In this document: piece by piece, positions 31,190 through 40,248 of the stretch
Layout of the letters: the number at the start of each line of letters is the position of its first letter
How positions within the stretch are numbered: the first letter of the stretch is position 1
DNA from: Hirsutella rhossiliensis
Taxonomy: Eukaryota > Ascomycota > Sordariomycetes > Hypocreales > Ophiocordycipitaceae
Assembly (NCBI RefSeq): GCF_020360975.1
Contig: NW_025408684.1
Coordinates: forward strand, 1,302,001 to 1,366,000
Direction: 5' to 3'
Length of the DNA: 64,000 bases
Position numbers and translations under genes: made by a program
The notes under the pieces: generated by a model
Database searches by the model: none
The model's input: only the letters and a program-made list of their open reading frames with translations
What the model was told of the DNA's origin: nothing

Positions 31190-33541
31190 ATGGCCAGAGT
31201 GCCGACAAGAGACCCATCCATTCCAGTTGATGCCAGCGAATGCACTGTGGTCTCACAAACCTCTTCCGCTACCCCTTGCGCAGCTCCAACGTTCACGTCC
31301 GATATTCGAGGCGGCCAGCAACATAGCCCTTTGGTGGCACGGGCTGGTGTTGCCTCTTCCCCTGGGAACGCCGCAGAATCTGGTGTTTCTTTGTCTGCTG
31401 CCGCCCAAGTCGCTGCTTCGACCGCGACAATCTCCAACTCAAATCCTCCTCGCGCTCCGACGGCAATGACTCCACTGAGCCGTGCGTCAACTCCCTCGTC
31501 AACCAGCCGCCCCTCCCCGACGACATCCCCCACCGCCTCCGCAACGCCAAGCACGCCTGTATCCGCCCTAGGGCTGCCTCCGTCTCCTCAACCCTCAGCT
31601 GGTTCTCGAGATCAAGGTACCGCCAAAGGCCCGGGCCCTGCCCAGGCTCAAGACGAGCCTCGGGACAGGGGCAATTCAGGCCAAAAGTCTCCTGAAGGTC
31701 AAGAAGTCCAAATCAATGCCCAAAGCCAAGACCGTCCAGACCAGAATCGTCAAGGTGATGGTCGAGGCCAGGACGATGGTCGTGGTAACGGCCCCGACAA
31801 CGGTCAATCCGCTGCCTCTACGTCATCAGCATCCTCAGCCAGTCCCGTACCCTCCAGTACCTCAAGTTCTGTCTCCACGTCGACATCTACAACTGTCAGA
31901 CAAACTTCACAATCGCCTAAACAAGTCCCACAATCATCTAACCAGGTCCAGGAGTCGGCTCCTGCGCCGACGGAGGAAGCCCTAAACCCTCAAGTCGAAG
32001 CTACCCAAAGTCAGGGTTTGAAACAGCCTCCTCCAGCGCCTACTTCTGCCCAGCCCTCACCACTGGCATCCTCAAATACGCCTCGCCTCAACCCTGAGAT
32101 CAATCTCGGCTTGCAAGACGACGATCCCGTCTCTCAACCTTCAAGTGGACCTGATGATTCAGGGTCAACGAGCTCGCAAGGAGTGGCGCGCGCGCCTTCA
32201 AAAACGATGGACGCAGCACCGATCGCGAATCCGGTAGAAACAGCTACACCATCAAAGGGTCCGAGTCCTTCCTTGGTCCTTGGCGCTGACCCTCCATCAA
32301 ATTTCATCCCGCTGGGTGGTAGCCCCAAGGGCTTGGGGGGTTCCGGAGGCACTCCGAAAACGAATCCTGCTGCCAAAACTTCGAGTCAAGAGCCCCATCG
32401 TCTCCCAACAGGCCACATTGTGGGGATTTCGGTCGGCGGCTTCGCTGCGATATTGCTCATTGGTCTCGCAATCTGGCTATGGCGGAAGTCAGTAGCCAAG
32501 AAGCGGAAAGGCGTTCGGCCGGGGCCTTTCGCCAAGAGCGCTCCCAAGATGGGGGAGCGCGAAGCGAGCGAGAAAATCGAAGGCGCGCAGGGGCCCCGAA
32601 CAGGCACAGAAAAGCTAGCGTCGTCCCTGGGTCTCCTTAACGGAGGCTCGGGATCGCGAGCTGTCGTCGCCGACAATTCCCAGACGAGCACGAACAGAGG
32701 CACTGCGCAGTTCTGGAACATGCCCGCTGCCCAACGAGACGTCGCTATGGCTCCTCCGGTGCCCGATGGGCTCACGACCAAAGACCGCGTGATGGACTGG
32801 TGGACTCGAAGAGCGGAAGATAGAGATTTCAATGCTCGCGTGCGAGCCGACCGAGGAGGGACTTTGGATGGAGGCGAGAGCAGGAAAGGCAGCACTATCG
32901 GCGCCGCGTCCCAGTTTCGACCACCCCAGCTGGGCCTCAACTTCGACAGCTCCGGAAGCCTGGATCCCTTTTCCGACAATAATGCCTCGTCTTACAACGC
33001 GACATACGCAACGCAACTTGCCCAAGTCAGCCCGCTCAACCCTTTTGCTGACACCGGCAAGAGAACTTTCTCCACGGATCAACCTTCCGCGATTCCTCCA
33101 CGAGCTCATGGGCGGTCTCAGAGCACATCAGTGCGGGACACGTACTATCCGCCTCGTTCAATGGCTTTCCGCCCGGACTCGGCCTTCCGCGAATCGCTTC
33201 AGAGCGTCACCCCCTTCGCTGATCGGCGACACAAAGGCCGTTCTGACCCATTCGACCTCGAAATCGAGAGCCGGCTGGTACCAAGCGCCGACGACGTCGC
33301 TCAGATGCCACGCCTTACCAGAATGAGCTCGAACTACAGCTCACACACACGCGGCACCAGTCTTCCGTATTCGCAGTACTCGAGCGGCGTCAGCCTGAGC
33401 GACTGGAGTATAATGGGGGCCGATGTGAGGCTGTCGACAGGACCGACGATGGGAGAACAAGGTCGGCCGGGCGAGTTGGCGAGGTGGTCGAGTGACAAAG
33501 GTCGTGCACAGGGCGGCAGGGGTGTTGAGCAGGCCATGTAG
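31190..33541 (+). CDS. Single-pass membrane protein with Ser/Thr/Pro/Gln-rich ectodomain
   Basis: A single-exon frame of 783 residues. Residues 1-405 are low complexity (Ser, Thr, Pro, Gln), likely heavily O-mannosylated if extracellular. One strong membrane helix lies at about 410-430 (IVGISVGGFAAILLIGLAIW), followed by a stop-transfer cluster WRKSVAKKRKG. The 350-residue tail contains RVMDWWTRRAEDRDFNARVR, NPFADTGKRTF and SYSSH-like Ser-rich blocks. The layout resembles fungal wall-stress sensors (Wsc/Mid2) and other receptor-like proteins, but no Cys-rich WSC domain and no N-terminal signal peptide is visible from the ATG at 31190. Either the first exon lies upstream, or the protein inserts without a cleavable signal. 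Function is unknown; sensor is an inference from architecture. Confidence 0.72.
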   Translation: MARVPTRDPSIPVDASECTVVSQTSSATPCAAPTFTSDIRGGQQHSPLVARAGVASSPGNAAESGVSLSAAAQVAASTATISNSNPPRAPTAMTPLSRASTPSSTSRPSPTTSPTASATPSTPVSALGLPPSPQPSAGSRDQGTAKGPGPAQAQDEPRDRGNSGQKSPEGQEVQINAQSQDRPDQNRQGDGRGQDDGRGNGPDNGQSAASTSSASSASPVPSSTSSSVSTSTSTTVRQTSQSPKQVPQSSNQVQESAPAPTEEALNPQVEATQSQGLKQPPPAPTSAQPSPLASSNTPRLNPEINLGLQDDDPVSQPSSGPDDSGSTSSQGVARAPSKTMDAAPIANPVETATPSKGPSPSLVLGADPPSNFIPLGGSPKGLGGSGGTPKTNPAAKTSSQEPHRLPTGHIVGISVGGFAAILLIGLAIWLWRKSVAKKRKGVRPGPFAKSAPKMGEREASEKIEGAQGPRTGTEKLASSLGLLNGGSGSRAVVADNSQTSTNRGTAQFWNMPAAQRDVAMAPPVPDGLTTKDRVMDWWTRRAEDRDFNARVRADRGGTLDGGESRKGSTIGAASQFRPPQLGLNFDSSGSLDPFSDNNASSYNATYATQLAQVSPLNPFADTGKRTFSTDQPSAIPPRAHGRSQSTSVRDTYYPPRSMAFRPDSAFRESLQSVTPFADRRHKGRSDPFDLEIESRLVPSADDVAQMPRLTRMSSNYSSHTRGTSLPYSQYSSGVSLSDWSIMGADVRLSTGPTMGEQGRPGELARWSSDKGRAQGGRGVEQAM

Positions 33542-33857
33542 AGGCATTCCATGGCTGGGTGCATGAACGCTTTTGATCCATGGTTGATTACAGGGCGCCA
33601 CAGGCATTGTTCATATAAGTCCGAATCTTAGCGAGGAGTACAGGCAGCATGGCAGTCAGCTAGTCATTGGCATTTATCATACATACGTCACCTTGGGAAG
33701 GCCAAGGGAAGCTGCAAACCAATTGCTGCGATGATTCTAGTGCCTTTCGAGTGAACTGCTGTCCGCCCCTTGCCTCCTTGCCACAGTGCGTGTTGCAAGA
33801 CTCGAGCTTGATTCCATCGGACTTGGAGTGGTGTGGACTGGCAATGTCCTCGAATCC
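33542..33857. other. Convergent 3' intergenic region
   Basis: About 316 bases between the stops of the membrane-protein and RNA exonuclease genes, presumably their 3' UTRs. Nothing else is visible. Confidence 0.4.
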
Positions 33858-35241
33858 TCAGGCAGGCATCGTGAGTGGCACCGATTCCAGCATGGGATGG
33901 CTGATTTGCCAACACAGCAGATCCCTAGTGGCCAAGGCATCCTCCACACTGTCGTGGCCCCTCCCTCTGATCTGGATCGTTCTGTTCAGTCGTTGGCTGG
34001 CCAGGGCCTTGAGCGACAGCCCTCCTTCACGCTTCGAGGCGGAATCGTCTTCGTTGCCTTGGTCGTTGCCGTCTGCGTCATCGACGCCACCACCGCCGCC
34101 GTCCTGGTTCTGGGCAGAGTCCTTGCCGGCGCTCTCAGCCTTTGCCGCCTCCTCGGCCTGGCGCTCCGTCTCTCGCCTCATCTTCTCTATCATGAGCGTG
34201 TCCACGATCAGCGGGTGGATCCAGCGCAGGGAAGTCAGGTCCTGCTGCCCCGCGTGGCCGATGACGATGGTGTCCGGTCCGACCAGCCGCCAGACGGCGC
34301 TCCTGGCCTGGTCCCGGCCAACAAGGCACTTGCGGCGTCGGTGAGCGTCCTCCATCATCTGCCGGGAGATGCCGGAGTATCGCGTGTTGTAATGGGCCAT
34401 CTTAACCTGTGGCAGAACGAGGCTATCAAACAGGACTCTCCGGGAAAAGTAGTCGATGACGGAGACGCGGATCAGCTCCGACTCGCCCGTGGCGGCCGTG
34501 CCCATCTCGCAATCAATCACGACTGCGGCCGCGGGCGGCGACGACAAGGCCACAAGGGGCGTCGGGTAGTACCTCCAGTTCTTCTCCAGCTCTCCAACCC
34601 GATAATGTCGGGGAAGGTGGTGTTCTTCGCCGGTGCAGGGCTTTGCCATGACATGATTCCCACAGCAAGTCCATTTCTAGCCGCCAAAGCCGTGGTCAGC
34701 CAGCAACGTCCCGATAAGGTGTATGCGTGCGAACAGCGGATGACGAGGGCAGCCTGCCTTGTACGCCACTTTGCCCGGATGGAACTTGCAGCGAATGATG
34801 GGCTCTACGGGCTTGGCGGGTTTATTTGCCAGCGAGATGGTGAGTTCGTCGAAAGCGTCGTCGAATTCTTTGGAGATGCGTGCCGCCTCCTGGGCGGCGA
34901 CTATGCGGGCGTGGGACGGAATCTGTGGTGCGGTTGACGGCAGAGAAGAGGCTGAAGCAGTCACGGCAGCACGTGGGCCATGCTGCGTGTCCCTGCCGCT
35001 ATGTTTCAGGGCTTGGAGAGCGTCAGCGAGACGAAGAAGCAGGCGAGGGTAGGCCGAGATGGGAGACGTAATGCTCACCACGGGTACAGCGGTCGCAGCG
35101 CCTCTTCCTGCCCATGTCTGAAGCCGAGAGCTGGGCCAGGACATAGCCCGCCTTCTCCAGCTCTTCAGCAGATGGGACCAGCTCGCGCAGGCGCTGTAGG
35201 TGGGCGGGCGAGCTGGGGATGGGGCCGTACTGCGTGTCCAT
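33858..35241 (-). CDS. DEDDh RNA exonuclease (Rex3/Rex4-like) with Cys/His-rich module
   Basis: Three exons (35241-35079, 35011-34758, 34676-33858) give 411 residues. Exonuclease motifs appear in order: VVIDCEMG (ExoI, Asp and Glu), IVIGHAGQQDL (ExoII region), and GHDSVEDALATRDLL (ExoIII, His and Asp). This is the RNase T/REXO fold, acting 3' to 5' on RNA. Before it is a Cys/His-rich segment, RCKFHPGKVAYK joined to KWTCCGNHV and KPCTGEEHH, plus CDRCTRA further upstream, plausible zinc ligands. The second intron (34677-34757) best fits a GC-AG type: exon end AAG then GCAGGC, acceptor GGCTAG. The only GT alternative in phase (AAA then GTGGCG) drops four residues. An acidic, Gly-rich insert sits between ExoII and ExoIII. 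The start is the first ATG in frame. Confidence 0.85.
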
Positions 35242-35980
35242 GGCCGGTCTGGATGCCAGCAGACGGCGGTGTTTCCTTTTGTGTTGGTTGGTGCCGCTAC
35301 CGAACGTGGCTGCTGCAGGACGAGGCAAAGCAGTTGGGTTGAGATGGCTGGAGTGAGGCGCCGGCCAGAGAAGACGAGAGAGCAAGAGCGGCTAAGGTTG
35401 CTGCCAGTGACAAAGGGCTTGGACGACGTGAAAAAGGTTGAGGATCGCGAACGGAGTGGAAGTGAATCGAGAGCAGCTTTGGTCACTGCACGAAGCACAT
35501 ACCTACGTTGAGCTCATGTACCTAACCGGGTCGTCAAGGTCCCTCCACCCCCCTACTGTGGCTTGACCCTCAGCCATCAACCGAGACACCTCGATAGTGA
35601 GGTATCGAGGACTTGCATATCCGTTAAGTGACCCCTGTACAAGCCACCGTCTCACCTCGCTCTCTTCGAATCTTCACTGTTCCACGGCCGGGCAACTCCC
35701 AACCATGGGCCGTACGCTGGCATCTCCATGGAGTCGACGGCCAATTGAGACGGGCGGGCGAGAATCGAGATGGCTGGACCGACCATGGCTACGCACACGT
35801 CGCAATGCCTGACCTCCCCTTCCCACGGAGGACCAATTCGGGCTTTCAAGGCCTCATGAGACCAGCACTTGACCATGACGCAGCTTCCCATCTTCTTCCA
35901 CCAGCTATGGGCCAGAGAAAGGTGAAGGTAAAATCCCTAGCGGCCCCTGCGCCGTACTTGAGAAGGTCGCGGAGCCGGGT
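35242..35980. promoter_or_regulatory. Upstream region of the RNA exonuclease gene
   Basis: About 740 bases lie between the exonuclease start and the GNAT remnant. No gene is visible. An inverted ACCTCGATA/TATCGAGG element sits at 35587-35610. Confidence 0.35.
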
Positions 35981-36625
35981 TTGATCGTCACCTTAGATCT
36001 TGCCTCGAAGCCGTCCTCGGCGGCTTCCGCCCGGGACGACGTCACCGTCGAAGTTGCCTCTACTTTGGCGGCTGATGAGGCCGACTTGGTTTCGCAAGTG
36101 ACGGCCCTTGTAAAAGGCGTGCACAGAGGCCGAGGCGGGCATGTTTCTCCCCAGCTCCCGGCGCTCGAGATGGCCCGTTTCGTCCAGCAGGGCGACCTCG
36201 TACTCGCATTCCTCCGAGATTCATCGTCGGTATCAGATGACGCGGTTGAAGATGGAAGGGGCGGGAGCGGCTGCGAGGTCATCGGCTGCGTCTACATCAA
36301 ACGCTCTCGCCCTTCCTGGGCAATTTTAGCTTGCTGACGCCAGGTTCCGAGGCGGCGGGCTGGGGACCACCCTGGCACGCTTTGCCAAGAGGCACTGCCG
36401 CGAGCTGGGATGCATGAAGGTACAACTCGAGCTGCTGGTGCCTACGTTGTCTGCACATGCCGTCAAGCTGCGGCTGCAGGCTTGGTACCTGCGGATGGGC
36501 TAAGTTACGGCAGCGTCAGGCTGGGCAGGTCTGAGCACGACTACCCCGACCTTGTGCCGCTGCTGACGGGCCTGGCGGACGACAAGAAGACATTCGAAAG
36601 GAAATTTCGGCTCTTGTCAACATAA
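35981..36625 (+). pseudogene. GNAT-family acetyltransferase pseudogene
   Basis: Segments of a small GNAT acetyltransferase occur in order but in different frames. EADLVSQVTALVKG and then MARFVQQGDLVLAF with EVIGCVYIK lie in one frame. Between them the sequence that reads TEAEAGMFLPSS, the expected linker, is in a second frame. The acetyl-CoA loop FRGGGLGTTLARFAK is in a further frame and is preceded by an in-frame TAG at 36327. After LQAWYLRMG a TAA at 36501 stands near the expected Tyr of the final GNAT strand, and the tail (SVRLGRSEHDYPDLVPLL) is shifted again, ending at 36625. No ATG opens the start. No introns with fitting sites repair these breaks. Several independent disruptions argue for a decayed gene, not one sequencing error. 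Confidence 0.75.
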
Positions 36626-37880
36626 AGGCAATGAATTGGCAGCACGTGCTCCATTCGAGGCAGGTGACCGACGTGGGTGGAGGGCTCTGGAAAGGTGCAG
36701 GCAGACGCTTTGTGGGCTACAAGTAAGTCGACTACAAGGCCAAACAGTTTTGGTGCCCCTGGCGATGCTACTCGTACAGCGCACGTTGCAGCAGCCGGCT
36801 ATTTCCAGGCAACGAGTCGCGCGCACGCATAGAGCAGAGCGGGCACAGCGAAGCGAGAAGCCAACGCAGCCCCAGATAACGGGTCGCCTCACGGTGGCAT
36901 TTGACGGTGGATGCGGCGGGCAGTGAAAAGGCGGGCAGGCCGACCATTGATGGCGGCATGGGAAGACGCAACGGGCGAAATTGCCTGGCACCTTGGGTCA
37001 GCACCAATATAAAAAGATGCAGCGTTGGTTGGGCCATTGCGTGCATCTTCTCCGCCCTTTCTGTTGTGGTTGCGTCGGATATCCAAATCTCGGCATGCGT
37101 GCGAGCCATGGCTCGTTCAACGAGGGTGACTTGGATGGTGGGTGGTAGAGGCATAAAATAAAGCAAGCAATCAAAATCGGTAGGTACAAAGTACGTCTGT
37201 ATAATATCTGTAAGCTACAGTAAATGTGATATTCTGGGAGGATGAGAGGACCAACCACCAATTGCCGTGATTCTCGTTCTACAGCATCATCGGGTCTTGA
37301 TCATCCGTCGGCTCACGCCGCACATCCATACGCAGCCTACGAAATACCTATTAAAGTAAAAAAAAGCAAACGCCGCGCGTTTGCCGGGCAGGGGGCGCTT
37401 CCACATTTGAAGCTCAGCTTTCGGTGTCCCCGCAAACGCTTCCGTGCCACTAATCGAACCCCCCCCCTTCTCCCACGCACGGGAGCGGAGCGCGCGCACA
37501 GTTGGAGTGGCAGGGACGAATTGGCGGGAGACGTGTCTCATGGTGGAAGAGGTGAAGGAGCCTAAGTTGGGAGCAGCATCGGATCGAGGCCGTCGCTCTG
37601 GTCGTTGAAAACTTGAATGCATTGCGGGCGGCCCGTCGCTCGGCATGCCAAATTTAGAGCTCGAGATGCACGGCCGGCGACGAGGCTTGGTTGGTTGGGT
37701 GCGCCGAGATGGCCTTCGATGCTGCCGCCGGACCGGTGCGACTCTTGCGTGCAACTGGGGGAGTTGAAACGGCTGCCGAGGCGTGTCGACGGATGCCGCC
37801 GCAAAGCAGGAAAAGTAAACAAGTGCTGAAGAAGACGAACAACGACGACGTCAGCCATCCATTGCGGAAGCGGTGCCGAG

Positions 37881-37921
37881 GTGGGGATGGGGAGGGGAGG
37901 GGAGGGGAGAGGGGAGGGAGA
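37881..37921 (+). repeat. GGGG-repeat tract, G-quadruplex candidate
   Basis: Five runs of four G and one of three G are separated by one to three bases. This satisfies the usual four-run quadruplex pattern on the plus strand. It lies about 2.3 kb upstream of the metacaspase start, in a gene-free region. Confidence 0.7.
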
Positions 37922-38227
37922 GGACCATGGGGACGTGCCCGCCCGGCAGGTGGTGGCTTGCGCACCGCCACACGCAGTCGGCGCATTCGGCGAGTCCGTG
38001 CTGCTGGTGTTCGAAGGGTTGAATGAATGCTAGTACGTACCGCTACCTACCCCCTGTCAACCTGAAGAACGGGTCGCCGTTTGGTTCGTCTTCTTTCCCT
38101 GGTCATGCGAGACAAGCGCCGCCCTCTTTTTGCAGCTACACGTGTTGCTCCAGATGGGCAGCCAAACCCTGCGCTGCGTTGCGTGTAAGTCGAGGAGTTC
38201 CGTGCTCAGTTCAGGTCCTTCCCATTG

Positions 38228-38312
38228 CCTACCTTAGGCTACCTTAGGTACCTACCTACTCGCCCCAGGCAACGGGCACCAGGCAACAGGCAATACAATA
38301 CCTACCTAGGCA
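38228..38312. repeat. CCTTAGG/TACCTACC/CAGGCAAC motif cluster
   Basis: The stretch has CTACCTTAGG, GGTACCTACCTAC, two CAGGCAAC units and a second ACCTACCTAGG. It is part of the motif set found in several gaps of this window. Confidence 0.5.
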
Positions 38313-40248
38313 ATAGACCATAAGTTGGAAACCGATCAGACGGTGCAGCATCGTACATGCGTGGGTGTGTGTCCCTTGCCGAGCGCTTCCTCCGCCGTTG
38401 CATGCATAGGTCCGAACGACGACCATTGTGATGACCCATGGCCAGCTTCAAGCCCGGGGCGCAATTAGACATGCAGCTGCGTTTAAACGCAAGGCAGTCA
38501 GTCAGTCGGGGGAAGATGGTGAATGCTCGCAGCAAGCTTGGCCCGGCACGGCAAGGTAGATAGATGCTTGATGCCCAGTTCTCGGTGCGGTACGAGTAAG
38601 TGAGCAAGTAAGGGCCGGCCGGCCGTGTAACAACATGTCATCATCGCATGCCGACGGGACTCGGATGCGCAGCGTAACTAAACCACATTAAAGTACATGA
38701 CTCTGCGCGTGGAGCAAGCAACTGGGCAAGCAAACTGGGCTGGCAGCTGGGTGGGCTGCTTGGCAGCAGAGCAGAGCTGTAGTTCCGAGCCAGGATGACC
38801 CGAGCGCGCGCGGGATCGACAGTCGCCGGGCTCACCTCGGGTGGGACCCGTGGGTTTCATTGCGAGGCCGTCTTCAAGAAGAGAGACTGCCTGCCTGTTG
38901 ACGTCGCACCATGCGCGTGAATTTTTCGCAGTCGAGATGCTCTCGCGACCCCTGCCGTTACCCACTCTCCCCCCCTTCTCCCCCCCCCTTCTCCCCCCTT
39001 GCTCGGCCCTGCTTGCCCTCCTTTCCATACATGGCTGATTTCATGCGAGCACCAGCCACACTCCACAGGGCTAGCCTAGCTACAGTACTACATACTGTAC
39101 AGTACAGCTCACTCAGCACCGTTGATGATTGCTGCTACTGTACCGGTACTCCGGTAGTACTCCTCCTCCGTGCTTTGGACCCTGGCAAAGACAAAGGCCC
39201 AGCCAGGCCTAGTACCTAGGTGATTACCTTAACTTACCTACTGTACCTATAATATAATAGTTACCACGTCCGTCCGGCTTGTCAGCTCGCCCCCGTCACA
39301 CCCTGACCTTGCAAGCTCTTCTTCCCACGCGCCTCCGACAGCAATTACCAGGTCGCGGAAACAAGGGAAAGAGAAGGCAAAAAAGAAGGACGAAAAAACT
39401 CAACCCCGGCACCATCGTCATTATTCGTATTGTCTTCCCACCACTACTACCATCACTACCACCGCCCGCATGCACTCGCTAATCATGGTCTGACGTGCAA
39501 GTAGACGCCAGGTACTGCAGACGCCACTGGCCTGCCCCCTGCCACGCACCAGCGACTTGCCGAGAACGCACACTCTACTTTCCTTGTAGAGGGCGGGAGA
39601 ATTCATCCACGCACCCCGCTCCCTCTCCTGCTCCTCCTCTTTCTTCTTTCTTCTCTTCCATCTTCGACCACCACCACCGCCACCACCACCAACGCCCACC
39701 CCCCTCTTGTCTCCTCCCTGCTCGCGCGCTTCTTTTCCACCACGCACCCTCGTCGTCCACCGACGCCTGCTCCGACTGACCGCCTTCTTTGTTCGCGCGT
39801 GGCATCCCGACACCTGACAAGGCTGGCTTGGCTTTTCGGAGCCGCGCCTGCAGCCCGCAGCCTACTGGCCAACATACATGCTACCTAGCTTCACCGGCCT
39901 CGACTCTCCCTCCTCACCTTGTCCCGCGCGACCCTCCCCTCCCCGCTCCCGTCATCGACTTTCTATTCAAGGCCTCGGACATCCCCTCCACGACATATAA
40001 AGCTCCTTTTTCGCGCGCCATCTTGTCACGCCTCGGACCCTTGGGGCCCAGACAGGCCTGGCGTGTGCCTCGCTTCCCCGGACCTTCGCTTGCTTTCCTT
40101 CCTCCTCCCCCGCCGTCTTGGAAGCTGCCGCCCGCTGCTTCCGCCGCGCCGCCCTTGCTCGGCATATTCAGACGCATCGTAACGGCCCGACCCGACACCT
40201 GAACCTCGGGCCGAGAGAGTCGACGCTTGCCTTTCCATTCAATTCGAC

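Larger units (their letters stand above)
36626..40248. promoter_or_regulatory. 3.6 kb intergenic region upstream of the metacaspase
   Basis: No coding region is supported. Visible elements are a G-rich tract (37881-37921), GGTA/CCTAGG motifs (38228-38312 and 39205-39250), a C-rich tract (38967-39000), TGTAC palindromes (39078-39105), and a long pyrimidine and CCACCACC-rich stretch (39600-39780) that probably belongs to the metacaspase promoter or leader. Open frames here follow these low-complexity tracts. Confidence 0.4.

Noticed and set aside
33667..34937. Two long plus-strand frames (225 and 383 codons)
   Set aside because: Antisense to the RNA exonuclease, which has all DEDDh motifs on the minus strand.
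39421..39875. Overlapping Gly/Arg/Glu-rich frames
   Set aside because: They translate a CCACCACC and pyrimidine-rich promoter tract.
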